Assembly (NCBI RefSeq): GCF_012986595.1
Contig: NZ_JAAQYM010000004.1
Location: forward strand, 558,001-622,000
Direction: 5' to 3'
Origin: Pseudomonas koreensis
GTDB lineage: Bacteria; Pseudomonadota; Gammaproteobacteria; Pseudomonadales; Pseudomonadaceae
DNA: 64,000 nucleotides
Made by a program: the position numbers and the translations under genes. Below the pieces are notes generated by a model, which was given only the letters and a program-made list of their open reading frames with translations, searched no databases and was not told the DNA's origin. Position 1 is the stretch's first letter; every line of letters starts with the position of its first letter. Of this stretch, positions 25,560 through 34,330 are shown one piece after another.

Positions 25560-27401
25560 TTACTCCGTGCCCACAGGGTCGGCTTGCAGTTTGGTTTCGA
25601 CTTCTTTGGCGGGCTTCGCGTCAGGCTTGACCCACCAGGTGTTGATGCCGATGTCGTACTTGGGTGAGACCTTCGGGTGACCGATGTGATTCCAATAAGC
25701 CACGCGCCAGGTCTTGATGTGCCAGTTGGGGATCACGTAGTAACCCCACTGCAATACGCGGTCGAGCGCGCGGGCGTGGGCCACCAGGCTGTCGCGCGAG
25801 TCGGCGTTGATCAGGTTTTCCACCAGTTGATCGACGATCGGGTCCTTCAGGCCCATGGTGTTGCGGCTGCTCGGTTTGTCGGCGGCGGCGCTCATCCAGA
25901 ATTCGCGCTGCTCGTTACCCGGCGAGTTGGATTGCGGGAAGCTGCCGACCATCATGTCGAAGTCCCGCGAACGCACGCGGTTGATGTACTGCGAAACGTC
26001 GACGCGGCGGATCACCAGATCGATGCCGAGGTCAGCCAGATTGCGTTTGAACGGCAGCAGCACGCGTTCGAATTCGGTCTGCGCGAGGAGGAATTCGATG
26101 ACCACCGGTTTGCCGGTGGCGTCGACCATTTTGTCGTCGACGATCTTCCAGCCGGCCTCTTGCAGCAGTTGATAGGCCTCGCGCTGCTGGGCGCGGATCA
26201 TGCCGCTGGCGTCGGTCTTGGGGTTCTCGAAGGCTTCGCTGAACACCTGCGCCGGGAGCTTGCTGCGAAACGGTTCGAGGATTGCCCGTTGTTCGGCATC
26301 CGGCAGGCCCGTCGCGGCCATTTCCGAGTTCTCGAAATAGCTGCGGGTGCGGAAGTAGGCACTGTTGAACAGCTGTTTATTGGTCCATTCGAAATCAAAC
26401 AGCAGGCCGAGCGCCTGACGCACCCGCACATCCTGAAACACCGGGCGACGCAGGTTGTAGACAAAGCCCTGCATGCCGGTCGGGTTGCTGTTGGCGATCT
26501 GTTCCTTGATCAAGCGACCTTCGGTGACGGCCGGGATGTTATAGGCGTTGGCCCAGTTCTTCGCGGTCATTTCCAGCCAGTAATCGAACTGGCCGGCCTT
26601 CAGCGCTTCGACGGCGACGGTGTTGTCGCGGTAGTAATCGGTGGTCATCACGTCGAAGTTGTAGAACCCGCGATTGACTGGCAGGTCTTTGCCCCAGTAG
26701 TCCTTGACCCGTTCATAACGCACCGAGCGCCCGGCCTTCACTTCGGCGACCTTGTAGGGGCCGCTGCCCAGCGGGATTTCCAGGTTGCCTTTGGTGAAAT
26801 CGCGATTGGCCCACCAGTGTTTCGGCAACACCGGCAACTGGCCGAGGATCAGCGGCAACTCGCGATTGTTGTTGTGCTTGAACTTGAACAGCACCTTGAG
26901 CGGGTCTTCGGCGATCGCCTCGCCAACGTCGCTGTAGTAACCGCGAAACAGCGGCGAGCCGTCCTTGGTCAAGGTCTGGAAGCTGAACACCACGTCCTCG
27001 GCGCGCACCGGGTGGCCGTCATGAAAACGCGCTTCCGGGCGCAGGTAGAAACGCACCCAACTGTTGTCCGGGGCCTTTTCGATTTTCGCGGCGATCAGGC
27101 CGTATTCAGTGAACGGCTCGTCGAGGCTGTGCTTGGTCAGGGTGTCGTAGATCTGCCCGACGTCATCGGCCGGCACGCCCTTGCTGATGAACGGATTGAG
27201 GCTGTCGAAGCCGCCGAATCCGGCCTGGCGGAAGATCCCGCCCTTGGGCGCGTCGGGGTTCACGTAGTCGAACTGTTTGAAATCGGCCGGGTATTTCGGT
27301 GGCTCGTTGTACAGCGTCACGGCGTGTTGCGGGGCGGCACAGGCCAGCCCGGCGAACAGCAGACCGCTGGCCTGCACGAGCAGGGCGCGGATGGGCGTCA
27401 T
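25560..27401 (-). CDS. nppA2: Periplasmic peptide-binding protein (NppA2/YejA type)
   Basis: A 613-residue class C substrate-binding protein with signal peptide ([25 protein letters not shown]). The SBP_bac_5 marks are visible: [11 protein letters not shown], the [25 protein letters not shown] motif, and [13 protein letters not shown]. Delivers oligopeptides or peptide-like antibiotics to NppBC. Its start overlaps the stop of nppA1 by four bases, so the two binding proteins are translationally coupled, and they are clearly paralogous to each other along their whole length. Confidence 0.92.
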   Translation of the reverse strand: MTPIRALLVQASGLLFAGLACAAPQHAVTLYNEPPKYPADFKQFDYVNPDAPKGGIFRQAGFGGFDSLNPFISKGVPADDVGQIYDTLTKHSLDEPFTEYGLIAAKIEKAPDNSWVRFYLRPEARFHDGHPVRAEDVVFSFQTLTKDGSPLFRGYYSDVGEAIAEDPLKVLFKFKHNNNRELPLILGQLPVLPKHWWANRDFTKGNLEIPLGSGPYKVAEVKAGRSVRYERVKDYWGKDLPVNRGFYNFDVMTTDYYRDNTVAVEALKAGQFDYWLEMTAKNWANAYNIPAVTEGRLIKEQIANSNPTGMQGFVYNLRRPVFQDVRVRQALGLLFDFEWTNKQLFNSAYFRTRSYFENSEMAATGLPDAEQRAILEPFRSKLPAQVFSEAFENPKTDASGMIRAQQREAYQLLQEAGWKIVDDKMVDATGKPVVIEFLLAQTEFERVLLPFKRNLADLGIDLVIRRVDVSQYINRVRSRDFDMMVGSFPQSNSPGNEQREFWMSAAADKPSSRNTMGLKDPIVDQLVENLINADSRDSLVAHARALDRVLQWGYYVIPNWHIKTWRVAYWNHIGHPKVSPKYDIGINTWWVKPDAKPAKEVETKLQADPVGTE

Positions 27402-29230
27402 TTATTGTTCTCCGAAGATTTCAGCCACCACGCGCTCAGGCCCAGGGTGTAGGGCGGCGTGGTAACGAAAGCCAACCGGTTGCGGTAGGCCAGTCGGTGA
27501 TAATTGAGGTACCAGTTGGGAATGCTGTAGTGCTGCCAGAGCAGCACGCGGTCCAGCGCCTTGCCGGCGGCGACCTGTTCATCACGGGTCTGCGCGGCGA
27601 GCAATTGTTCGAGCAGGTGGTCGACCACCGGATTGGCAATCCCGGCGTAGTTCTTGCTGCCCTTGACCCCGACCTGACTGGAATGGAAGTACTGCCATTG
27701 CTCCAGGCCCGGGCTGAGGGTCTGGTTGAGCGTCATCAGGATCATGTCGAAATCGAACTGATCCAGACGTTGTTTGTACTGGGCGCGATCCACCGTGCGC
27801 AGGCGCGCATCGATGCCGATGCTGTTGAGGTTCTCGATGTACGGCTGCAGGATCCGCTCAAGGTTCGGATTGACCAGCAGCAGTTCGAAGCTCAGCGGCT
27901 GACCTGCGGCGTTTTGCAGGCGCTGGCCGTTGAGCTTCCAGCCAGCCTCGGCGAGCAGGGCCAGGGCCTTGCGCATGGTTTCGCGGGGGATGCCGCGGCC
28001 GTCGGTTTGCGGCAACGTAAACGGCTCGGTGAACAACTTGGCTGGCAATTGCTCCTTGTACGGCTTGAGCATCAGCCATTCATGCCCGACCGGCAGGCCG
28101 CTGGCGCTGAATTCACTGTTGGGGTAATAGCTGGTGGTGCGTTTGTAGGCGTCGCTGAACAACGCGCGGTTGGTCCACTCGAAGTCGAACATCAGGCCCA
28201 GCGCTTCGCGGACCTTGACGTCGCTGAAGGTCGCGCGCCGGGTGTTCATGAACAGGCCCTGACTCTGGGTCGGAATCTGGTGCGGGATCTGCGCCTTGAT
28301 CACCTCGCCACGGCGCACCGCCGGGAAGTTGTAGCCGTTGGCCCAGTTTTTCGCCTGATGCTCGATGTAAATGTCGAATTCGCCGGCCTTGAAGGCTTCG
28401 AAGGCCACGTCGCTGTCGCGATAGAACTCGACTTCCATGCGATCGAAGTTGTACTTGCCGCGATTGACCGGCAGGTCCTTGCCCCAATAGTCCTTGACCC
28501 GCTCGAAGATCAGCTGCCGCCCCGGCGTCACCGAGGTGATGCGGTACGGGCCGCTGCCCAGCGGCGGTTCGAAGGTGGTGGCCTTGAAGTCGCGACCTTT
28601 CCAATAATGTTGCGGCAGCACCGGCAGTTCACCGAGGCGCAGGATCAGCAGCGGGTTGCCCGAACGCTTCATCACGAAGCGAATGCGCTGCGGATTGAGG
28701 ATGTCGACCCGCGAGACTTCCTGCAGGGCGGTGCGGTACAGCGGATGACCGTCCTTGAGCAGCAACCGATAGGAGAACGCCACGTCATAGGCGGTGATCG
28801 GCGTGCCATCGTGGAAACGCGCTTCCGGGCGCAGGTTGAAGACGACCCAGCTGCGATCTTCGCTGTATTCCACCGATTGCGCGATCAAGCCGTAGCTCGA
28901 CGCGGGTTCGTCACCGGACGGCGAATACTGGCCGGTGCCGACCATCAGCGGTTCGTTCAGCTCATTGATGCCGTATTGCAGGAAATTCGCTGTGGTGACC
29001 GGGCTGGTGCCCTTGAAGGTGTACGGGTTGACCGTATCGAAGGTGCCGAACGCCATCACCCGCAACGTACCGCCCTTGGGCGCTTGCGGGTTGACCCAGT
29101 CGAAGTGGGTAAATCTGGCCGGGTACTTGAGCGTGCCGAACTGCGCATAACCGTGACTTTCGGTAATCGTCGCGCTTGCGGTTGAGCTCAAGGCCAGGCT
29201 GATCAGGAGCAGGAGGAGGGGACGCTTCAA
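27398..29230 (-). CDS. nppA1: Periplasmic peptide-binding protein (NppA1/YejA type)
   Basis: A 610-residue solute-binding protein and first gene of the npp operon. Signal peptide MKRPLLLLLISLALSSTASATI, then the same family marks as its neighbour: [39 protein letters not shown] and PPLGSGPYRITSV. Presence of two tandem binding proteins suggests a widened substrate range. The promoter must lie in 29231-29350, before the REP pair; no clear elements were assigned. Confidence 0.92.
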   Translation of the reverse strand: MKRPLLLLLISLALSSTASATITESHGYAQFGTLKYPARFTHFDWVNPQAPKGGTLRVMAFGTFDTVNPYTFKGTSPVTTANFLQYGINELNEPLMVGTGQYSPSGDEPASSYGLIAQSVEYSEDRSWVVFNLRPEARFHDGTPITAYDVAFSYRLLLKDGHPLYRTALQEVSRVDILNPQRIRFVMKRSGNPLLILRLGELPVLPQHYWKGRDFKATTFEPPLGSGPYRITSVTPGRQLIFERVKDYWGKDLPVNRGKYNFDRMEVEFYRDSDVAFEAFKAGEFDIYIEHQAKNWANGYNFPAVRRGEVIKAQIPHQIPTQSQGLFMNTRRATFSDVKVREALGLMFDFEWTNRALFSDAYKRTTSYYPNSEFSASGLPVGHEWLMLKPYKEQLPAKLFTEPFTLPQTDGRGIPRETMRKALALLAEAGWKLNGQRLQNAAGQPLSFELLLVNPNLERILQPYIENLNSIGIDARLRTVDRAQYKQRLDQFDFDMILMTLNQTLSPGLEQWQYFHSSQVGVKGSKNYAGIANPVVDHLLEQLLAAQTRDEQVAAGKALDRVLLWQHYSIPNWYLNYHRLAYRNRLAFVTTPPYTLGLSAWWLKSSENNK

Positions 29231-29350
29231 GTCAGATCCGATCCAGGCGGCTTGGGCTTTGTGGGCCGTACAGTAACAGCTTGTCTGGACAGGAAAAAGA
29301 TAGCGGGTTAATGCGCTGTTAATCGTCGTGCAATGCTCGCCCGATTTGCG

Positions 29351-29458
29351 TTGTGGTGAGGGGATTCATCCCCGATGGACTGCGCAGCAGTCCCTATGGT
29401 TTTTGGAGAGGCAGGGGCCGCTTCGCGCCCCATCGGGGATAAATCCCCTCGCCACAAG
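29351..29458. repeat. REPIN pair between npp operon and mltD
   Basis: TTGTGGTGAGGGGAT at the left end is complementary to ATCCCCTCGCCACAA at the right end, and the inner ATCCCCGATGG pairs with CCATCGGGGAT; the spacer contains a smaller hairpin ACTGCGCAGCAGT. A standard Pseudomonas fluorescens-type REPIN of about 108 bases. Confidence 0.85.
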
Positions 29459-29488
29459 GCAATCATTGGCCCCAAGAGTTTCGGCCAT

Positions 29489-29520
29489 AAAAAAGCCCCT
29501 GAAATTTCAGGGGCTCTTAT
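29489..29520 (-). terminator. Intrinsic terminator of mltD
   Basis: Perfect palindrome AGCCCCTGAAA/TTTCAGGGGCT at 29494-29515 directly after the mltD stop; read on the minus strand it is followed by a run of T (TTTTTTATGG). Confidence 0.88.
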
Positions 29521-29521
29521 G

Positions 29522-30988
29522 TCAGTGCGGCTGATAAACCGTGAGCATCTGCCCAGGCTTGAGGGCCTTGCCGGCACCCGGGTTCCAGCGCTTGAGATGC
29601 TGCATCTCGACGTTGAACCGCTTGGCCACCACGTACAGCGTGTCGCCACGCTTGACCTTGTACTGGGTCTGCTGCTGGCTGTCGGCCTTGCCTTGGGTCT
29701 TGCTGTTGGCGGCAATCACCGTGTTGACCCGGCCACTGCTGCGCGCAGGACTGCGCTTGGTGTTGTCTTGCATCACCAGGGTCTGGCCGACCTTGAGGTT
29801 CTTGCCGGTCAGCTTGTTCCAGCGTTGCAGATCCTTGACTTCAACCTTGTTAGCCTTGGCGATGGAGCCGAGGTTGTCGCCGCGTTTGACCCGGTAGGCG
29901 CGCTTGAGCTTTGCCACTTCGCTCGGGTCGGCGCCGTCGAACACCGGTTTCAGCGAACGCGGGCTGATCAGCTCTTCAGGTCGCATGGTCTGCAGGCTGG
30001 CGGTCAGCAGTTGTGCCTTGGACGTCGGCACCAGCAAATGCTGGGGGCCATCGATGGTGGTGCGTTGCTTGAAGGCTGGGTTGAGCTGGAACAGTTCGTC
30101 TTCGTCGATGTTGGCCACCGCTGCGACCTTGGACAGGTCCATGCGCTGGTTGATTTCGACGACCTGGAAATACGGTTCGTTGGCGATCGGGTTGAGGTTC
30201 ACCCCGTAGGCTTCCGGGGCCAGCACCACTTGCGACAGGGCCAACAGCTTCGGCACGTAAGCCTGGGTTTCTGCTGGCAACGACGACAGGTTCCAGTAGT
30301 CCGTCGGCAGTCCGAGCTTCTCGTTCCGCTCGATGGCGCGGCTGACAGTGCCTTCACCGGCGTTGTAGGCCGCCAGGGCCAGCAGCCAGTCACCGTTGAA
30401 CATGTCGTGCAGACGGGTCAGGTAATCCATCGCCGCGGTGGTCGAGGCGGTGATATCGCGACGGCCATCATAAAAGCGGGTCTGACGCAGGTTGTAGTAG
30501 CGGCCGGTGGACGGGATGAACTGCCACAGGCCCGACGCGTCGGCCCGGGAGTAGGCCATCGGGTTATAGGCGCTCTCGATCACTGGCAGCAGGGCCAGCT
30601 CCAGCGGCATGTTGCGCTCTTCGAGACGCTCGACGATGTAATGAATGTAGAGACTGCCGCGTTCACCGGCGTTCTCGAGAAACGAGGGATTACTGGCGAA
30701 CCACAGGCGCTGCTGCTCGATGCGCGGGTTCACGCCCAGGCCGTCCTGCAGCTGGAAACCGCCGCGCATGCGCTCCCAAATGTCCTGAGGCACCTGCGGG
30801 CTCGGCTTTTCGCTGAGCCAGATCGGCTTCTGCTTGGCTCGCGCAGCAATGTTCGGCGTATGGCTCGCTTCAGACTGCGGAGCATGGCTGGAGCAGCCCG
30901 CCAACGTGGCGGACACAGCCACCGCGATGGCTTGGGCCAGGCGGGTCAAAGTGTCTGAATTGACGGACTTACGTATGGATGACGACAT
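29522..30988 (-). CDS. mltD: Membrane-bound lytic murein transglycosylase D, LysM-containing
   Basis: A 488-residue lipoprotein that cleaves peptidoglycan glycan strands with formation of 1,6-anhydromuramic acid. The ATG at 30988 (MSSSIRKSV) gives a signal peptide ending in the lipobox LAGC (Cys32). The SLT catalytic domain shows PVIESAYNP with the catalytic Glu and SGLWQFIPSTGR. Two clear C-terminal LysM repeats (YRVKRGDNLGSIAKAN and YKVKRGDTLYVVAKRF) and a more divergent one (YFQVVEINQRMDLSKVAAVAN) bind peptidoglycan. Upstream neighbour gloB lies in the same direction about 100 bases away, as in other pseudomonads. Confidence 0.95.
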   Translation of the reverse strand: MSSSIRKSVNSDTLTRLAQAIAVAVSATLAGCSSHAPQSEASHTPNIAARAKQKPIWLSEKPSPQVPQDIWERMRGGFQLQDGLGVNPRIEQQRLWFASNPSFLENAGERGSLYIHYIVERLEERNMPLELALLPVIESAYNPMAYSRADASGLWQFIPSTGRYYNLRQTRFYDGRRDITASTTAAMDYLTRLHDMFNGDWLLALAAYNAGEGTVSRAIERNEKLGLPTDYWNLSSLPAETQAYVPKLLALSQVVLAPEAYGVNLNPIANEPYFQVVEINQRMDLSKVAAVANIDEDELFQLNPAFKQRTTIDGPQHLLVPTSKAQLLTASLQTMRPEELISPRSLKPVFDGADPSEVAKLKRAYRVKRGDNLGSIAKANKVEVKDLQRWNKLTGKNLKVGQTLVMQDNTKRSPARSSGRVNTVIAANSKTQGKADSQQQTQYKVKRGDTLYVVAKRFNVEMQHLKRWNPGAGKALKPGQMLTVYQPH

Positions 30989-31087
30989 TGGCTGGAAGTA
31001 AGTTCCGGGCAAAAATGTCGGGCGATTCTAGAAAGCGCACCCCCTGCGGTCAACCATTCAGAATTTTTGTACCAAGTGGTGAGTCAC

Positions 31088-31855
31088 TTAGAACGTATCT
31101 TTCCAGGCCCGCAGAGCCGCAAAAACCTCACTCGGCGCCCGGTTTTGAGCGCCTGCCCGTTCGTCCACTTTTTGTGTAACCAATGTTTCAGTGGTGCGCA
31201 AAAACGGATTGGTGAGCTTTTCCAGGGCCAGGGTCGAGGGCAGGGTCATGACGCCTTTCTCGCGTTTTTCGCTGACCTCTTTCAGACGGGCGGCGATGTC
31301 CGGGTTGCTCGGCTCGACGGCGGCGGCAAACTTCAGGTTGCTCAGGGTGTATTCATGGGTGCAATACACCAGCGTATCCTCGGGCAGGGCGGCGAGGCGG
31401 CTGAGCGAGTGGTGCATCTGCTCCGGGGTGCCTTCGAACAGGCGTCCGCAGCCGGCGGCGAACAGGGTGTCACCACAAAACAGCAGGCCGTGGTGGTAAT
31501 AGGCAATGTGGCCCAGGGTGTGACCCGGCACCGCATAGACAGCGAAATCCCAGCCGAGGACGCTGACCGTGTCGTTGTCCTCGAGCGCCACGTCGCGCCC
31601 CGGAATGTTTTCGCTGGCCGGGCCGTAGACTTTGGCGCCGGTCGCCGCTTTCAGGCGCTCGACGCCGCCGACGTGGTCATGATGGTGGTGGGTGATCAGA
31701 ATGTCGCTCAGCACCCAGCCCGGATGGGCGGCGAGCCAGGCCTGCACCGGCGCGGCATCGCCCGGGTCGACCACGGCGCAACGCTGGGTGCGATGATCCT
31801 GTAACAACCAGATGTAGTTGTCGGTGAATGCGGGCAGGGCACTGATCTGTATCAT
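31088..31855 (-). CDS. gloB: Hydroxyacylglutathione hydrolase (glyoxalase II)
   Basis: Hydrolyses S-lactoylglutathione to lactate and glutathione, the second step of methylglyoxal detoxification. The 255-residue protein starts at the ATG at 31855 ([18 protein letters not shown]), the usual GloB beginning. Binuclear metal site motif [10 protein letters not shown], later HTLGHIAYY and [22 protein letters not shown], and the C-terminal glutathione-binding region with NPFLR. Divergent from the methyltransferase gene downstream, an arrangement conserved across pseudomonads. Confidence 0.96.
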   Translation of the reverse strand: MIQISALPAFTDNYIWLLQDHRTQRCAVVDPGDAAPVQAWLAAHPGWVLSDILITHHHHDHVGGVERLKAATGAKVYGPASENIPGRDVALEDNDTVSVLGWDFAVYAVPGHTLGHIAYYHHGLLFCGDTLFAAGCGRLFEGTPEQMHHSLSRLAALPEDTLVYCTHEYTLSNLKFAAAVEPSNPDIAARLKEVSEKREKGVMTLPSTLALEKLTNPFLRTTETLVTQKVDERAGAQNRAPSEVFAALRAWKDTF

Positions 31856-31921
31856 CGGAGGAATTCGCCAAGCGGAAAACATTGGCGCATCTTAGAGCTT
31901 CTAGCGGCGTTGGAGAATGAC

Positions 31922-32680
31922 ATGACCGATAAAGCGTTCGCTCAGGCCGATCCCGACTGGCTGGCGTTGATCGGCGCGGCCCGTGAATGGCTGGCCGGCC
32001 CGCTCGGGCAATTTCTGCTGGATGAAGAACGGCGCATGCTCGAAGACGAGTTGGGGCGCTTCTTCGGTGGCTATCTGGTGCATTACGGGCCGTCGGCCCA
32101 GACCCCACCATCGGCACCGCAGGTGCAGCGCAATGTGCGCCTGGGTGCGCCGTTGCCTGGGGTGGAGATCGTCTGCGAAGAGCAGGCCTGGCCGTTGAGC
32201 GAGCACGCCGCCGACGTGGTGGTGTTGCAGCATGGCCTGGATTTCTGCCTGTCGCCCCACGGTTTGCTGCGTGAGGCGGCAAGCAGCGTGCGCCCCGGCG
32301 GGCACCTTGTGATCATCGGCATCAACCCCTGGAGCACCTGGGGCCTGCGCCATGTCTTCGCTCATGACGCCTTGCGTCAGGCGCGCTGCATCTCGCCATC
32401 GCGGGTGGCCGACTGGCTCAACCTGCTGGGCTTCGCGCTGGAGAAACGCCGCTTCGGGTGCTATCGTCCGCCGCTCGCGTCGCCCAAGTGGCAGGCCCGA
32501 CTGGCCGGCTGGGAACGCAAGGCCGGTGACTGGCAACTGTCGGGCGGTGGCTTCTATTTATTGGTCGCGCGCAAGATCGTGGTCGGTCTGCGTCCGGTGC
32601 GTCAGGAACGTCGCGAGCCGATGGGCAAGCTGATTCCGCTGCCGATGGCCAAGGTCAACCGCCGTCGTATCGAACCGTAA
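31922..32680 (+). CDS. SAM-dependent methyltransferase, YafS-like
   Basis: A 252-residue class I methyltransferase, positional and sequence equivalent of PA1814/YafS. The ATG at 31922 follows TTGGAG. Core motifs are weak but recognisable: ADVVVLQHGLDFCLSPHGLLREAASSVRPGGHLVIIGINPWSTWGLRH contains the methyltransferase strand 4 region and post-motif II glycines. The substrate is not known. Located between gloB (divergent) and rnhA (same direction), in the conserved Pseudomonas order. Confidence 0.88.
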   Translation: MTDKAFAQADPDWLALIGAAREWLAGPLGQFLLDEERRMLEDELGRFFGGYLVHYGPSAQTPPSAPQVQRNVRLGAPLPGVEIVCEEQAWPLSEHAADVVVLQHGLDFCLSPHGLLREAASSVRPGGHLVIIGINPWSTWGLRHVFAHDALRQARCISPSRVADWLNLLGFALEKRRFGCYRPPLASPKWQARLAGWERKAGDWQLSGGGFYLLVARKIVVGLRPVRQERREPMGKLIPLPMAKVNRRRIEP

Positions 32681-32696
32681 ACCTTCTTTTTATAGT

Positions 32697-32742
32697 GGCC
32701 GGACCTGCTCCGGCCCGGGTCATCGTCGATCCGCGATCGACG
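32697..32742. other. Two tandem hairpins upstream of rnhA
   Basis: GGCCGGA-CCTGC-TCCGGCC at 32697-32715 and CGTCGATC-CGC-GATCGACG at 32724-32742, both perfect. They fill the gap between the methyltransferase stop and rnhA. The first could attenuate transcription from the upstream gene; there is no T run, so function is uncertain. Confidence 0.5.
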
Positions 32743-32771
32743 AGGCCAGGCATTTTTCTGGATAGAGTGGC

Positions 32772-33233
32772 ATGAGCGAAAGCGTCGATAGCGTAGAACT
32801 GTTCACCGACGGCGCCTGCAAGGGCAACCCCGGCCCGGGCGGCTGGGGCGCCTTGCTGGTGTGCAAGGGCGTCGAAAAGGAACTGTGGGGCGGCGAAGCC
32901 AACACCACCAACAACCGCATGGAACTGCTTGGCGCCATCCGTGGCCTCGAAGCCCTGAAACGCCCGTGCGAAGTGCTGCTGGTGACCGACTCGCAATACG
33001 TGATGAAGGGCATCAACGAGTGGATGGCCAACTGGAAAAAACGCGGCTGGAAAACCGCGGCCAAAGAGCCGGTCAAGAACGCTGACCTGTGGAAAGAGCT
33101 GGACGAGCAGGTCAACCGGCACAAGGTCACCTGGAAGTGGGTGCGCGGGCACATTGGTCATCACGGCAACGAGCGGGCTGACCAGTTGGCCAACCGTGGG
33201 GTGGATGAAGTGCGCGGTTACAAGCAGAGCTGA
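32772..33233 (+). CDS. rnhA: Ribonuclease HI
   Basis: Cleaves the RNA strand of RNA-DNA hybrids. The 153-residue protein has all four metal-binding acidic residues in the expected motifs: [33 protein letters not shown] and [11 protein letters not shown]. In Pseudomonas the next gene is dnaQ, and indeed a dnaQ-like start follows 220 bases downstream, but it is broken after eight codons (see 33455). Confidence 0.97.
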   Translation: MSESVDSVELFTDGACKGNPGPGGWGALLVCKGVEKELWGGEANTTNNRMELLGAIRGLEALKRPCEVLLVTDSQYVMKGINEWMANWKKRGWKTAAKEPVKNADLWKELDEQVNRHKVTWKWVRGHIGHHGNERADQLANRGVDEVRGYKQS

Positions 33234-33254
33234 TTCCCTCCATTGCACCGAGTC

Positions 33255-33284
33255 GTGGCCTTCGCGAGCAGGCTCGCTCCTGCA
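33255..33284. repeat. REP element
   Basis: TTCGCGAGCAGGCTCGCTCCTGCA is the common REP palindrome of fluorescent pseudomonads, placed just downstream of rnhA. Confidence 0.75.
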
Positions 33285-33303
33285 ATCTGGAATGTATTCC
33301 CCT

Positions 33304-33386
33304 GTAGGAGCTGCCGAAGGCTGCGATCTTTTGACTTTATTTTTCGAAAGCAAGATCAAAAGATCGCAGCCTTCGGCAGCTCCTGC
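33304..33386. repeat. Long inverted repeat, REPIN type (second copy)
   Basis: Arms GTAGGAGCTGCCGAAGGCTG and its complement (with one change at the outer end) around a 30-base AT-rich loop; sister of the element at 1771-1853. Lies between rnhA and the dnaQ start. Confidence 0.82.
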
Positions 33387-33454
33387 AGGGTTGGTGGCGA
33401 GCGTGTTAACATCGCCGCTTTTGCACGATTGACCCCGTTGAGAATTGAACACTG

Positions 33455-33541
33455 ATGGCCACCAGATCCGTTGTACTCCTCTCGATTGTCAACGCCTCTG
33501 TAAAAAATATTTTTTTGCCCCCAAACCCCCGCTTCCTCTGA
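33455..33541 (+). pseudogene. dnaQ: dnaQ start: eight matching codons, then unrelated sequence
   Basis: The ATG at 33455 begins MATRSVVL, identical to the usual N-terminus of the Pseudomonas DNA polymerase III epsilon subunit, and lies where dnaQ follows rnhA in the genus. From codon 9 the expected DTETTG exonuclease motif is absent; the frame reads LSIVNASVKNIF and stops at TGA 33539-33541 after 28 residues. The rest of dnaQ was not found in this window. The simplest reading is that an accessory segment joined the chromosome here; an intact dnaQ should exist elsewhere, perhaps re-formed at the other end of the insert. An assembly join is the alternative. Confidence 0.65.
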
Positions 33542-33639
33542 CCCCCCCCGAGGCCCAGCGTCTCCTGAAAAACCTCTGAATTCGTAAAAAGTGTAAAAAC
33601 ACCCTCCATTTTCCCCCTCCTGTTTACACTTTTCCAAAC

Positions 33640-33890
33640 CACCGTTCGGCACCCCGGCAGGCCCGGCGAATGGCGGTTCCACGACCAGCCATACCGCGCT
33701 TCAACGCGACGGTGAGGTTCAACCAAAACATCGCTCTGGTTTCGCCCGGCTGAATACAGCCAGTTCGGTACCGCCAATCTCCAAGTGCTTACCGAGCCCA
33801 CTGGTGAGCAAGAGCTACGGTAGAAGAGGGGCTCCATCCGTATGGGTGGAACCATGGGGTGATGGGGCGCAACCTTCTGTTTCAAGTGTC
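33640..33890. ncRNA. Hairpin-rich segment, candidate structured RNA or recombination site
   Basis: Four consecutive stems are visible on the plus strand: ACCGCGC/GCGACGGT with one bulge (33693-33713), GGCTG-AATA-CAGCC (33748-33761), GCTTACC/GGTGAGC with a nine-base loop (33787-33809) and CCATCC-GTAT-GGGTGG (33834-33849). The opposite strand is open for 159 codons, but that composition (many Trp, Arg, Gly, Ser) looks like a shadow. Nothing here matches a protein family known to me. Strand and function are unknown. Confidence 0.35.
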
Positions 33891-33916
33891 ACTGAGATCG
33901 ATTTTTTGCTTGAGTT

Positions 33917-34102
33917 TCAGGCGTCATTCGATCCAAAGAGCGTGCTTTTCAAGGCAATAACGTCAGGGGAGCTTGCTAGCTGAATGGAGGTCAATGAACT
34001 GGCGCGGTTTCTGAGATTTTCGATCTCTTCCAAGAGATCGAGAATGTCGCCAATAGACTTGAAACGATCCACTTCATGAATTGGATGTAGGGGGCATACC
34101 TC
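33917..34102 (-). pseudogene. Short coding-like fragment without a start
   Basis: Minus-strand open stretch of 61 codons, bounded upstream by TGA and ending at TGA 33917-33919. It reads as a plausible helical protein tail (RFKSIGDILDLLEEIENLRNRASSL) and is AT-richer than the core genome. No start codon precedes the protein-like part, and the poly-C tract lies just upstream, so it looks like a truncated 3' end. Family not recognised. Confidence 0.3.
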
Positions 34103-34142
34103 TCAGTCTACCTACCCTCCAGACCCGCCCTCCCATCCTCCA

Positions 34143-34175
34143 CCCCCCCCCCCCCCCCCCCCCCCACCCCCCCCC
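34143..34175. repeat. Poly-C tract
   Basis: Twenty-three C, one A, nine C in a row. Such a tract is rare in Pseudomonas chromosomes. It may be a slippage-prone site or an assembly/sequencing artefact. No gene is seen between it and the TTG start at 34331. Confidence 0.7.
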
Positions 34176-34330
34176 AACCCAACTCCCATGCTCATTTCTC
34201 CGGGTTGCCACATCAGCCCCAAGCCGACATCATGGATCCAAATCTAGAGCTTGGGCCTACCCAGTACCACGCCCATTCAAGGAAGCCCTCGGCTTCAGCC
34301 CCCAGTCCCAGGACACGTTAAGGAAGCCCG

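Noticed and set aside
25677-29185. Very long open frames (about 590 and 630 codons) on the plus strand opposite the nppA genes
   Set aside because: Antisense shadows of high-GC genes; composition rich in His, Gln, Arg and Val and no ribosome site or known motif.
33406-33885. 159-codon minus-strand frame over the hairpin region
   Set aside because: Runs across the dnaQ start and four hairpins, has no ribosome site and unusual Trp/Arg/Gly composition; treated as non-coding.
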